From contig NW_027478770.1 of NCBI RefSeq assembly GCF_051014685.1, forward strand, positions 372,001 through 436,000: a stretch of DNA of 64,000 nucleotides. Reading direction: 5' to 3'. The position numbers were made by a program, and so were the translations under genes. The notes beneath the pieces were generated by a model. The model ran no database searches, had not been told where the DNA came from, and worked only from the letters and a program-made list of their open reading frames with translations. This DNA is from Ptiloglossa arizonensis. Taxonomy: Eukaryota > Arthropoda > Insecta > Hymenoptera > Colletidae. This document shows, one piece after another, positions 14,804-30,451 of the stretch. Every line of letters begins with the position of its first letter. The stretch's first letter is position 1.

Positions 14804-16634
14804 TAACCTATGACGTATAACGTATAACTTATAACGTATAACGTATAACGTATAACGTATAACGTATAACGTATAACGTATAACGTATAACCTATAACGT
14901 ATAACGTATAACGTATAACGTATAACGTATAAAGTGTAACGTATAACGTATAACGTATAACGTATGACGCATAACGTATAACGTATAACGTATAACGTAT
15001 AACGTATAACGTATAACTTATAACGTATAACGTATAACGTATAACGTATAACGTATAACGTATAACGTATAACGTATAACGTATAACGTATAACGTATAA
15101 CGTATAACGTATAACGTATAACCTATGACGTATAACGTATAACGTATAACGTATAACGTATAACGTATAACGTATAACGTATAACGTATAACGTATAACG
15201 TATAACGTATAACGTATAATGTATAACGTATAACATGTAACGTATAGCGTATAACGTATAACGTATAACGTATAACGTATAACGTATAACGTACAACGTA
15301 TATCGTATAACGTATAACGTATAACGAATAACATGTAACGTACAACGTATAACGTATACCGTATAACGTATAACTAATAACGTATAACGTATAACGAATA
15401 TCGTACAACGTATAACGCATAACGTATAACGTATAACGTATAACGTATAACGTATAACGCATAACGCATAACGTATAACGCATAACGTATAACCTATGAC
15501 GTATAACGTATAACGTATAACGTATAACGTATAACGTATAACGTATAACGTATAACGTATAACCTATGACGTATAACGTGTAACGTATAACGTATAACGT
15601 ATAACGTATAACGTATAACGTATAACGTATAACGTATAACGTATAACGTATAACGTATAACGTATAACGTATAACGTATAACGTATAACGTATAACGTAT
15701 AACGTATAACGTATAACGTATAACGTATAACGTATAACGTATAACGTATAACGTATAACGTATAACGTATAACGTATAACGTATAACGTATAACGTATAA
15801 CGTATAACGTATAACGTATAACGTATAACGTATAACGTATAACGTATAACGTATAACGTATATCGTATAACGTAAAACGTATAACGAATAACGTAAAACG
15901 TAAAACGTATAACGTATAACGTGTAACGAAGTACGTATAAAGAATAACGTATAACGTATATCGTATAACGTACAACTTATAACGTATAACGTACAACGTA
16001 TAACGTATAACGTATAACGTATAACGTATAACGTATATCGTATATCGTAAAACGTATAACGTATAACGTATAACGTATAACGTGTAACGAAGTACGTATA
16101 GCGAATAACGTATAACGTATATCGTATAACGTACAACTTATAACGTATAACGTATAACGTATAACGTATAACGTATGACGTATAACGTATAACGTATAAC
16201 GTATAACGTATAACGTATAACCTATGACGTATAACGTATAACGTATAACGTATAACGTATAACGTATAACGTATAACTTGTAACGAAAAACGTATAACGA
16301 ATAACGTAAAACGTATGACGCATTACATACTACGTATAACGTATAACGTTCAACGTATAACCTATGACGTATAACGTATAACGTATAACCTATAACGTAT
16401 AAAGTATAACGTATAACGTATAACGTATAACGTATAAAGTATAACGTATAACGTATAACGTATAACGTATGACGCATAACGTATAACGTATAACGTATAA
16501 CGTATAACGTATAACGTATAACGTATAACGTATATCGTATATCGTAAAACGTATAACGTATAACGTATAACGTATAACGTATAACGTATAACCTATGACG
16601 TATAACGTGTAACGTATAACGTATAACGTATAAC
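14804..16634. repeat. Segment between 1,281-bp units: three sub-blocks
   Basis: Three parts are visible. 14804-15582 continues the first 1,281-bp unit and is repeated at 19197-19957 (offset 4389 falling to 4375); it has three AACGCAT units near 15460-15485 where the copy has one. 15582-15861 is a pure canonical run of 40 units. 15859-16590 is a block with TATCGTATAACGTAAAACG, two GTGTAACGAAG units, CTTGTAACGAAAA, two AAAGTAT and ATCGTATATCGTAAAACG, repeated at 22271-23010 (offset 6412-6419). Confidence 0.83.
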
Positions 16635-17915
16635 GTGTAACGAAGTACGTATAACCTATGACGTATAACGTATAACGTATAACGTATAACGTATAACGTA
16701 TAACGTATAACGTATAACGTATAACGTATAACGTATAACGTATAACGTATAATGTATAACGTATAACATGTAACGTATAGCGTATAACGTATAACGTATA
16801 ACGTATAACGTATAACGTATAACGCATAACGTATAACGTACAACGTATATCGTATAACGTATAACGTATAACGAATAACATGTAACGTACAACGTATAAC
16901 GTATACCGTATAACGTATATCTAATAACGTATAACGTATAACGAATATCGTACAACGTATAACGCATAACGTATAACGTATAACGTATAACGTATAACGT
17001 ATAACGTATAACGCATAACGTATAACGTATAACGTATAACCTATGACGTATAACGTATAACGTATAACGTATAACGTATAACGTATAACGTATAACGTAT
17101 AACGTATAACGTATAACCTATGACGTATAACGTGTAACGTATAACGTATAACGTATAACGTATAACGTATAACGTATAACGTATAACGTATAAAGTATAA
17201 CGTATAACGTATAACGTATAACGTATAACGTATAACGTATAACGTATAACGTATAACCTATGACGTATAACGTATAACGTATAACGTATAACGTATAACG
17301 TATAACGTATAACTTGTAACGAAAAACGTATAACGAATAACGTAAAACGTATGACGCATTACATACTACGTATAACGTATAACGTTCAACGTATAACCTA
17401 TGACGTATAACGTATAACGTATAACCTATAACGTATAAAGTATAACGTATAACGTATAACGTATAACGTATAACGTATAACGTATAACGTATAACGTATA
17501 ACGTATATCGTATATCGTAAAACGTATAACGTATAACGTATAACGTGTAACGTGCAACGCATAACGTATAACGTATAACGTATAACCTATGACGTATAAC
17601 GTATAACGTATAACGTATAACGTATAACGTAGAACGTATCACGTATAACCTATGACGTATAACGTGTAACGTATAACGTATAACGTATAACGTATAACGT
17701 ATAAAGTATAACGTATAACGTATAACGTATAACGTATAACGTATATCGTATAACGCATAATGTATAACGTATAACGTATAACGTATAACGTATAACCTAT
17801 GACGTATAACATATAACGTATAACGTATAACTTGTAACGAAAAACGTATAACGAATAACGTAAAACGTATGACGCATTACATACTACGTATAACGTATAA
17901 CGTTCAACGTATAAC
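16635..17915. repeat. 1,281-bp higher-order unit, copy 2
   Basis: This copy is directly tandem with copy 3. Landmarks repeat at exactly 1281 bp (183 units): GTGTAACGAAG at 16635 and 17916, and GTAGAACG at 17629 and 18910. The junction is visible: GTTCAACGTATAAC runs directly into GTGTAACGAAG at 17916, whereas in the other two copies GTTCAACG is followed by CCTATGACG. Confidence 0.9.
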
Positions 17916-19196
17916 GTGTAACGAAGTACGTATAACCTATGACGTATAACGTATAACGTATAACGTATAACGTATAACGTATAACGTATAACGTATAACG
18001 TATAACGTATAACGTATAACGTATAACGTATAATGTATAACGTATAACATGTAACGTATAGCGTATAACGTATAACGTATAACGTATAACGTATAACGTA
18101 TAACGCATAACGTATAACGTACAACGTATATCGTATAACGTATAACGTATAACGAATAACATCTAACGTACAACGTATAACGTATACCGTATAACGTATA
18201 TCTAATAACGTATAACGTATAACGAATATCGTACAACGTATAACGCATAACGTATAACGTATAACGTATAACGTATAACGTATAACGTATAACGCATAAC
18301 GTATAACGTATAACGTATAACCTATGACGTATAACGTATAACGTATAACGTATAACGTATAACGTATAACGTATAACGTATAACGTATAACGTATAACCT
18401 ATGACGTATAACGTGTAACGTATAACGTATAACGTATAACGTATAACGTATAACGTATAACGTATAACGTATAAAGTATAACGTATAACGTATAACGTAT
18501 AACGTATAACGTATAACGTATAACGTATAACGTATAACCTATGACGTATAACGTATAACGTATAACGTATAACGTATAACGTATAACGTATAACTTGTAA
18601 CGAAAAACGTATAACGAATAACGTAAAACGTATGACGCATTACATACTACGTATAACGTATAACGTTCAACGTATAACCTATGACGTATAACGTATAACG
18701 TATAACCTATAACGTATAAAGTATAACGTATAACGTATAACGTATAACGTATAACGTATAACGTATAACGTATAACGTATAACGTATATCGTATATCGTA
18801 AAACGTATAACGTATAACGTATAACGTGTAACGTGCAACGCATAACGTATAACGTATAACGTATAACCTATGACGTATAACGTATAACGTATAACGTATA
18901 ACGTATAACGTAGAACGTATCACGTATAACCTATGACGTATAACGTGTAACGTATAACGTATAACGTATAACGTATAACGTATAAAGTATAACGTATAAC
19001 GTATAACGTATAACGTATAACGTATATCGTATAACGCATAATGTATAACGTATAACGTATAACGTATAACGTATAACCTATGACGTATAACATATAACGT
19101 ATAACGTATAACTTGTAACGAAAAACGTATAACGAATAACGTAAAACGTATGACGCATTACATACTACGTATAACGTATAACGTTCAACGTATAAC
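17916..19196. repeat. 1,281-bp higher-order unit, copy 3
   Basis: This copy looks the same as 16635-17915 by eye, apart from AACATCTAACG near 18160 in place of AACATGTAACG. Its right flank (19197-19957) matches the right flank of copy 1, so copy 2 was most simply created by unequal exchange inside a copy-3-like array. Confidence 0.9.
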
Positions 19197-22100
19197 CTAT
19201 GACGTATAACGTATAACTTATAACGTATAACGTATAACGTATAACGTATAACGTATAACGTATAACGTATAACGTATAACCTATAACGTATAACGTATAA
19301 CGTATAACGTATAACGTATAAAGTATAACGTATAACGTATAACGTATAACGTATGACGCATAACGTATAACGTATAACGTATAACGTATAACGTATAACG
19401 TATAACTTATAACGTATAACGTATAACGTATAACGTATAACGTATAACGTATAACGTATAACGTATAACGTATAACGTATAACGTATAACGTATAACGTA
19501 TAACCTATGACGTATAACGTATAACGTATAACGTATAACGTATAACGTATAACGTATAACGTATAACGTATAACGTATAACGTATAACGTATAACGTATA
19601 ATGTATAACGTATAACATGTAACGTATAGCGTATAACGTATAACGTATAACGTATAACGTATAACGTATAACGTACAACGTATATCGTATAACGTATAAC
19701 GTATAACGAATAACATGTAACGTACAACGTATAACGTATACCGTATAACGTATAACTAATAACGTATAACGTATAACGAATATCGTACAACGTATAACGC
19801 ATAACGTATAACGTATAACGTATAACGTATAACGTATAACGCATAACGTATAACGTATAACGTATAACCTATGACGTATAACGTATAACGTATAACGTAT
19901 AACGTATAACGTATAACGTATAACGTATAACGTATAACCTATGACGTATAACGTGTAACGTATAACGTATAACGTATAACGTATAACGTATAACGTATAA
20001 CGTATAAAGTATAACGTATAACGTATAACGTATAACGTATAACGTATAACGTATAACGTATAACGTATAACGTATAACGTATAACGTATAACGTATAACG
20101 TATAACGTATAACGTATAACGTATAACGTATAACGTATAACGTATAACGTATAACGTATAACGTATAACGTATAACGTATAACGTATAACGTATAACGTA
20201 TAACATATAACGTATAGCGAATAACGTAAAACGTATAACGCATAATGTATAACGTATAACGTATAACGTATAACGTATAACCTATGACGTATAACGTATA
20301 ACGTATAACGTATAACGTATAACTTGTAACGAAAAACGTATAACGAATAACGTAAAACGTATGACGCATTACATACTACGTACAACGTATAACGTTCAAC
20401 GTATAACTTATAACGTATAACGTATAACGTATAACATGTAATGTATAACGTATAACGTATAACGTATAACGTATAACGTATAACGTATAACGTATAACGT
20501 ATAACGCATAACATGTAATGTAAAACGTATAACGTATAATGTATAACGTATAACGTATAACGTATAACGTATAACGTATAACGTATAACGTATAACGTGT
20601 AGCGTATAACGTATAATGTCAAACGTATAACGTATAACGTATAACGTATAACGTATAACGTATAACGCATAACGTATAACGTATAACGTATAACGTATAA
20701 CGTATAACGTATAACGTGTAGCGTATAACGTATAACGTCAAACGTATAACGTATAACGTATAACGTATAACGTATAACGTATAACGTATAACGTATAACG
20801 TATAACGTATAACGTATAACGTATAACGTATAACCTATAACGTATAACGTATAACGTATAACGTATAACTTGTAACGAAAAACGTATAACGAATAACGTA
20901 AAACGTATGACGCATTACATACTACGTATAACGTATAACGTTCAACGTATAACGTATAAGGTATAACGTATAACATGTAATGTATAACGTATAACGTATA
21001 ACGTATAACGTATAACGTATAACGTATAACGTATAACGTATAACGTATAACGTGTAACGTATAACGTATAACGTATAACGTATAACGTATAACGTATAAC
21101 GTATAACGTATAACGTATAACGTATAACGTATAACGTATAACGTATAACGTATAACGTGTAACGTATATCGTAAAACGTATAACGTATAACGTATAACGT
21201 TCAACGTATAACCTATGACGTATAACGTATAACGTATAATGTATAACGTATAACGTATAACGTATAACGTATAACGTATAACGTATAACGTATAACGTGT
21301 AACGTATAACGTATAACGTCAAACGTATAACGTATAACGTATAAAGTATAACGTATAACGTATAACGTATAACGTATAACGTATAACGTATAACGTATAA
21401 CGTATAACGTATAACGTATAACGTATAACGTATAACCTATAACGTATAACGTATAACGTATAACGTATAACGTATAACGTATAACGTATAACGTATAACG
21501 TATAACGTATAACGTATAACGTATAACGTATAACGTATAACGTATAACGTATAACGTATAACGTATAACGTATAACGTATAACGTATAACGTATAACGTA
21601 TAACGTATAACGTATAACGTGTAGCGTATAACGTATAACGTCAAACGTATAACGTATAACGTATAACGTATAACATATAACGTATAACGTATAACCTATA
21701 ACGTATAACGTATAACGTATAACGTATAACGTATAACGTATAACGTATAACGTATAACGTATAACGTATAACGTATAACGTATAACGTATAACGTATAAC
21801 GTATAACGTATAACGTATAACGTATAACGTATGACGTATAACGTATAACGTATAACGTATAACGTATAACGTATAACCTATGACGTATAACGTATAACGT
21901 ATAACGTATAACGTATAACGTATAACGTATAGCGTATAATGTATAACGTATAACATGTAACGTATAGCGTATAACGTATAACGTATAACGTATAACGTAT
22001 AACGTATAACATGTAACGTACAACGTATAACGTATACCGTATAACGTATAACATGTAACGTACAACGTATAACGTATACCGTATAACGTATAACTAATAA

Positions 22101-24025
22101 CGTATAACGTATAACGAATATCGTACAACGTATAACGCATAACTTATAACGTATAACGTATAACGTATAACGCATAACGTATAACGTATAACGTATAACG
22201 TACAACGTATAACGTATAACGTATAAGGTATAATGTATAACATGTAACGTATAGCGTATAACGTATAACGTATATCGTATAACGTAAAACGTATAACGAA
22301 TTACGTAAAACGTAAAACGTATAACGTGTAACGTGTAACGAAGTACGTATAAAGAATAACGTATAACGTATATCGTATAACGTACAACTTATAACGTATA
22401 ACGTACAACGTATAACGTATAACGTATAACGTATAACGTATAACGTATATCGTATATCGTAAAACGTATAACGTATAACGTATAACGTATAACGTATAAC
22501 GTGTAACGAAGTACGTATAGCGAATAACGTATAACGTATATCGTATAACGTACAACTTATAACGTATAACGTATAACGTATAACGTATAACGTATGACGT
22601 ATAACGTATAACGTATAACGTATAACGTATAACGTATAACCTATGACGTATAACGTATAACGTATAACGTATAACGTATAACGTATAACGTATAACTTGT
22701 AACGAAAAACGTATAACGAATAACGTAAAACGTATGACGCATTACATACTACGTATAACGTATAACGTTCAACGTATAACCTATGACGTATAACGTATAA
22801 CGTATAACCTATAACGTATAAAGTATAACGTATAACGTATAACGTATAACGTATAAAGTATAACGTATAACGTATAACGTATAACGTATGACGCATAACG
22901 TATAACGTATAACGTATAACGTATAACGTATAACGTATAACGTATAACGTATATCGTATATCGTAAAACGTATAACGTATAACGTATAACGTATAACGTA
23001 TAACGTATAACGTATAACGTATAACGTATATCGTATATCGTAAAACGTACAACGTATAACGTATAACGTATAACGTGTAACGAAGTACGTATAACGAATA
23101 ACGTGTAACGTATATCTTATAACGTACAACTTATAACGTATAACGTACAACGTATAACGTATAACGTATAACGTATAACGTATAACGTATACCGTATAAC
23201 ATGTAATGTATAACGTATAACGTATAACGTATAACGTATAACGTATAACGTATAACGTATAACGTATAACATATAACGTATAGCGAATAACGTAAAACGT
23301 ATAACGCATAATGTATAACGTATAACGTATAACGTATAACGTATAACCTATGACGTATAACGTATAACGTATAACGTATAACGTATAACGTATAACTTGT
23401 AACGAAAAACGTATAACGAATAACGTAAAACGTATGACGCATTACATACTACGTACAACGTATAACGTTCAACGTATAACTTATAACGTATAACGTATAA
23501 CGTATAACATGTAATGTATAACGTATAACGTATAACGTATAACGTATAACGTATAACGTATAACGTATAACGTATAACGTATAACGCATAACATGTAATG
23601 TAAAACGTATAACGTATAACTAATAACGTATAACGTATAACGTATAACGTATAACGTATAACGTATAACGTATAACGTATAACGTATAACGTATAACGTA
23701 TAACGTATGACGTATAACGTATAACGTATAACGTATAACGTATAACGTATAACGTATAACGTATAACGTATAACGTATAACGTATAACGTATAACGTATA
23801 ACGTATAACGTATAACGTATAACGTATAACGTATAACGTATAACGTATAACGTATAACGTATAACGTATGACGTATAACGTATAACGTATAACGTATAAC
23901 GTATAACGTATAACGTATAACGTATAACGTATAACGTATAACGTATGACGTATAACGTATAACGTATAACGTATAACGTATAACGTATAACCTATGACGT
24001 ATAACGTATAACGTATAACGTATAA
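19197..24025. repeat. Transition zone with several displaced copies
   Basis: 19197-19957 repeats 14804-15582. A block at 20202-20540 (AACATATAACGTATAGCGAA, CGCATAATG, CTTGTAACGAAAA, CATTACATACTACGTAC, ACATGTAATGTAAAACG) returns at 23268-23620 with an offset of 3066-3080 bp. 22271-23010 repeats 15859-16590. After a few earlier copies (2685, 5660, 10493), the GTGTAGCG...GTCAAACG landmark pair becomes frequent from about 20598 onward (20598, 20716, 21619). Nothing non-satellite is seen. Confidence 0.8.
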
Positions 24026-26750
24026 CCTATGACGTACAACGCATAACGTATAACGTATAACGTATAACGTACAACGTATATCGTATAACGTATAACGTAT
24101 AACGAATAACATGTAACGTACAACGTATAACGTATACCGTATAACGTATAACTAATAACGTATAACGTATAACGAATATCGTACAACGTATAACGCATAA
24201 CGTATAACGTATAACGTATAACGTATAACGTATAACGCATAACGTATAACGTATAACGTATAACCTATGACGTATAACGTATAACGTATAACGTATAACG
24301 TATAACGTATAACGTATAACGTATAACGTATAACGTATAACGTATAACGTATAACCTATGACGTATAACGTGTAACGCATAACGTATAACGTATAACGTA
24401 TAACGTATAACGTATAACGTATAACGTATAACGTATTACGTATAACGTATGACGTATAACGTATAACGTATAACGTATAACCTATGACGTATAATGTATA
24501 ACGTATAACGTATAACGTATAACGTATAACGTATAACGTATAACGTATAATGTATAACGTATAACATGTAACGTATAGCGTATAACGTATAACGTATAAC
24601 GTATAACGTATAACGTATAACGTACAACGTATATCGTATAACGTATAACGTATAACGTATAACATTTAACGTACAACGTATAACGTATACCGTATTACGT
24701 ATAACTAATAACGTATAACGTATAACGAATATCGTACAACGTATAACGCATAACGTATAACGTATAACGTATAACGTATAACGCATAACGTATAACGTAT
24801 AACGTATAACCTATGACGTATAACGTATAACGTATAACGTGTAACGTATAACGTATAACGTATAACGTATAACGTATAACCTATGACGTATAACGTGTAA
24901 CGTATAACGTATAACGTATAACGTATAACGTATAACGTATAACGTATAAGGTATAAAGTATAACGTATAACGTATAACGTATAACGTATAACGTATAACA
25001 TATGACGTATAACGTATAACGTATAACGTATAACGTAACACCTATAACGTATAAAGTATAACGTATAACGTATAACGTATAACGTATAACGTATAACGTA
25101 TAACGTATAACGTATAACGTATAACGTATAACGTATATCGTATATCGTAAAACGTACAACGTATAACGTATAACGTATAACGTGTAACGAAGAACGTATA
25201 ACGAATAACGTGTAACGTATATCTTATAACGTACAACTTATAACGTATAACGTACAACGTATAACGTATAACGTATAACGTATAACGTACAACGTATAAC
25301 GTATAACGTATAACGTATAACGTATAACGTATAACGTATAACGTATAACGTATAACGTATAACGTATAACGTATAACGTATAACGTATAACGTATAACGT
25401 ATAACGTATAACGTATAAGGTATAACGTGTAACGTATATCGTAAAACGTATAACGTATAACGTATAACGTATAACGTATAACCTATAACGTATAACGTAT
25501 AACGTATAACGTATAACGTATAACGTATAACGTATAACGTATAACGTATAACGTATAACGTATAACGTATAACGTATAACGTATAACGTATAACGTATAA
25601 CCTATGACGTATAACGTATAACGTATAACGTATAACGTATAACGTATAACTTGTAACGAAAAACGTATAACGAATAACGTAAAACGTATGACGCATTACA
25701 TACTACGTATAACGTATAACGTTCAACGTATAACGTATAAGGTATAACGTATAACATGTAATGTATAACGTATAACGTATAACGTATAACGTATAACGTA
25801 TAACGTATAACGTATAACGTATAACGTGTAACGTATAACGTATAACGTATAACGTATAACGTATAACGTATAACGTATAACGTATAACGTATAACGTATA
25901 ACGTATAACGTATAACGTATAACGTATAACGTATAACGTATAACGTATAACGTATAACGTATAACGTATAACGTATAACGTATAACGTATAACGTATAAC
26001 GTATAACGTATAACGTATAACGTATAACGTATAACGTATAACGTATAACGTATAACGTATAACGTATAACGTGTAACGTATATCGTAAAACGTATAACGT
26101 ATAACGTATAACGTTCAACGTATAACCTATGACGTATAACGTATAACGTATAATGTATAACGTATAACGTATAACGTATAACGTATAACGTATAACGTAT
26201 AACGTATAACGTGTAACGTATAACGTACAACGTCAAACGTATAACGTATAACGTATAAAGTATAACGTATAACGTATAACGTATAACGTATAACGTATAA
26301 CGTATAACGTATAACGTATAACGTATAACGTGTAGCGTATAACGTATAACGTCAAACGTATAACGTATAACGTATAACGTATAACGTATAACGTATAACG
26401 TATAACGTGTAACGTATAACGTATAACGTATAACGTATAACGTATAACGTATAACGTATAACGTATAACGTATAACGTATAACGTATAACGTATAACGTA
26501 TAACGTATAACGTATAACGTATAACGTATAACGTATAACGTATAACGTATAACGCATAACGTATAAAGTATAACGTATAACCTATGACGTATAACGTATA
26601 ACGTATAACGTATAACGTTTAACGTATAACGTATAACGTATAACGTATAACGTATAACGTATAACGTATAACGTGTAACGTATAACGTATAACGTATAAC
26701 GTATAACGTATAACGTATAACGTATAACGCATAACATTTAATGTAAAACG
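24026..26750. repeat. 2.7-kb block, copy 1, with cassette L
   Basis: The block starts with the rare landmark CCTATGACGTACAACGCAT (cassette L). It then carries CATGTAACGTACAACG, ATACCG, CTAATAACG, GAATATCG, ATTACGTATAACGTATGACG, AACATTTAACG (24661), AACACCTATAACG (25037), GTGTAACGAAGAACG (25182), CTTGTAACGAAAA (25650), GTGTAGCG (26330) and CGCATAACGTATAAAG (26553). The same order is found at 30452-33100. The offset drifts 6426, 6496, 6489, 6454, 6377, 6356, 6335, every value a multiple of 7. GAAGAACG here is a private change; other copies read GAAGTACG. Confidence 0.87.
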
Positions 26751-29700
26751 TATAACGTAAAATGTATAACGTATAACGTATAACGTATAACGTATAACGT
26801 ATAACGTATAACGTATAACGTGTAGCGTATAACGTATAACGTCAAACGTATAACGTATAACGCATAACGTATAACGTATAACGCATAACGTATAAAGTAT
26901 AACGTATAACCTATGACGTATAACGTATAACGTATAACGTATAACGTTTAACGTATAACGTATAACGCATAACGTATAACGTATAACGTATAACCTATGA
27001 CGTATAACGTATAACGTGTAACGTATAACGTATAACGTATAACGTATAACGTATAACCTATGACGTATAACGTGTAACGTATAACGTATAACGTATAACG
27101 TATAACGTATAACGTATAACGTATAACGTATAACGTATAACGTATAACGTATAACGTATAACGTATAACGTATAACGTATAACGTATAACGTATAACGTA
27201 TAACGTATAACGTATAACGTATAACGTATAACGTATAACGTATAACGTGTAGCGTATAACGTATAACGTCAAACGTATAACGTATAACGTATAACGTATA
27301 ACGTATAACGTATAACGTATAACGTATAACGTGTAACGTATAACGTATAACGTATAACGTATAACGTATAACGTATAACGTATAACCTATGACGTATAAC
27401 GTGTAACGTATAACGTATAACGTATAACGTATAACGTATAACGTATAACGTATAACGTATAACGTATAACGTATAACGTATAACGTATAACGTATAACGT
27501 ATAACGTATAACGTATAACGTATAACGTATAACGTATAACGTATAACGTATAACGTATAACGTATAACGTATAACGTATAACGTGTAACGTATAACGTAT
27601 AACGTATAACGTATAACGTATAACGTATAACGTATAACGCATAACATGTAATGTAAAACGTATAACGTATAATGTATAACGTATAACGTATAACGTATAA
27701 CGTATAACGTATAACGTATAACGTATAACGTGTAGCGTATAACGTATAACGTCAAACGTATAACGTATAACGTATAACGTATAACGTATAACGTATAACG
27801 CATAACGTATAACGTATAACGTATAACGTATAACGTATAACGTATAACGTATAACGTATAACGTATAACGTATAACGTATGACGTATAACGTATAACGTA
27901 TAACGTATAACGTATAACGTATAACCTATGACGTATAACGTATAACGTATAACGTATAACGTATAACGTATAACGTATAGCGTATAATGTATAACGTATA
28001 ACATGTAACGTATAGCGTATAACGTATAACGTATAACGTATAACGTATAACGTATAACATGTAACGTACAACGTATAACGTATACCGTATAACGTATAAC
28101 ATGTAACGTACAACGTGTAACGTATAACGTATAACGTATAACGTATAACGTATAACGTATAACGTATAACGTATAACGTATAACGTATAACGAATAACGT
28201 ATAACGTATAACGTATAACGTATAACGTATAACGTATAACGTATAACGTATAACGTATAACGTATAACGTATAACGTATAACGTATAACGTATAACGTAT
28301 AACGTATAACGTATAACGTATAACGTATAACGTATAACGTATAACGTATAACGTGTAACGTATATCGTAAAACGTATAACGTATAACGTATAACGTTCAA
28401 CGTATAACCTATGACGTATAACGTATAACGTATAATGTATAACGTATAACGTATAACGTATAACGTATAACGTATAACGTATAACGTATAACGTGTAACG
28501 TATAACGTATAACGTCAAACGTATAACGTATAACGTATAAAGTATAACGTATAACGTATAACGTATAACGTATAACGTATAACGTATAACGTATAACGTA
28601 TAACGTATAACGTATAACGTGTAGCGTATAACGTATAACGTCAAACGTATAACGTATAACGTATAACGTATAACGTATAACGTATAACGTGTAACGTATA
28701 ACGTATAACGTATAACGTATAACGTATAACGTATAACGTATAACGTATAACGTATAACGTATAACGTATAACGTATAACGTATAACGTATAACGTATAAC
28801 GTATAACGTATAACGTATAACGTATAACGCATAACGTATAAAGTATAACGTATAACCTATGACGTATAACGTATAACGTATAACGTATAACGTTTAACGT
28901 ATAACGTATAACGTATAACGTATAACGTATAACGTATAACGTATAACGTATAACGTATAACGTATAACGTATAACGTATAACGTATAACGTATAACGTGT
29001 AACGTATAACGTATAACGTATAACGTATAACGTATAACGTATAACGTATAACGTATAACGTATAACGCATAACGTATAAAGTATAACGTATAACCTATGA
29101 CGTATAACGTATAACGTATAACGTATAACGTATAACGTATAACGTATAACGTATAACGTATAACGTATAACGTATAACGTATAACGTATAACGTATAACG
29201 TGTAACGTATAACGTATAACGTATAACGTATAACGTATAACGTATAACGTATAACGCATAACATTTAATGTAAAACGTATAACGTAAAATGTATAACGTA
29301 TAACGTATAACGTATAACGTATAACGTATAACGTATAACGTATAACGTGTAGCGTATAACGTATAACGTCAAACGTATAACGTATAACGCATAACGTATA
29401 ACGTATAACGCATAACGTATAAAGTATAACGTATAACCTATGACGTATAACGTATAACGTATAACGTATAACGTTTAACGTATAACGTATAACGTATAAC
29501 ATGTAACGTACAACGTATAACGTATACCGTATAACGTATAACTAATAACGTATAACGTATAACGAATATCGTACAACGTATAACGCATAACGTATAACGT
29601 ATAACGTATAACGTATAACGCATAACGTATAACGTATAACGTATAACGTATAACGTATAACGTATAACGTATAACGTATAACGTATAACGTATAACGTAT

Positions 29701-30451
29701 AACGTATAACGTATAACGTATAACGTATAACGTGTAACGTATAACGTATAACGTATAACGTATAACGTATAACGTATAACGTATAACGTATAACGTATAA
29801 CGTATAACGTATAACGTATAACGTATAACGTATAACGTATAACGTATAACGTATAACGTATGACGTATAACGTATAACGTATAACGTATAACGTATAACG
29901 TATAACCTATGACGTATAACGTATAAAGTATAACGTATAACGTATAACGTATAACGTATAGCGTATAATGTATAACGTATAACATGTAACGTATAGCGTA
30001 TAACGTATAACGTATAACGTATAACGTATAACGTATAACATGTAACGTACAACGTATAACGTATACCGTATAACGTATAACATGTAACGTACAACGTATA
30101 ACGTATACCGTATAACGTATAACTAATAACGTATAACGTATAACGAATATCGTACAACGTATAACGCATAACGTATAACGTATAACGTATAACGTATAAC
30201 GCATAACGTATAACGTATAACGTATAACGTACAACGTATAACGTATAACGTATAAGGTATAATGTATAACATGTAACGTATAGCGTATAACGTATAACGT
30301 ATAACGTATAACGTATAACGTATAACGTATAACGTATAACGTATAACGTATAACGTATAACGTATAACGTATGACGTATAACGTATAACGTATAACGTAT
30401 AACGTATAACGTATAACCTATGACGTATAACGTATAACGTATAACGTATAA
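26751..30451. repeat. Zone of GTGTAGCG/GTCAAACG and AATG cassettes
   Basis: The dominant landmarks are GTGTAGCG followed two units later by GTCAAACG (26820, 27247, 27730, 28619, 29347), the pair ACATTTAATGTAAAACG then GTAAAATGTAT (about 26733 and 29254) or its ACATGTAATG version (about 27641), and GTTTAACG. From about 27.9 kb a second type appears with a doubled CATGTAACGTACAACG...ATACCG, seen again at 30.03-30.1, 36.36-36.43, 53.4-53.47 and 54.2 kb. Between landmarks there are only canonical runs. Confidence 0.78.
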
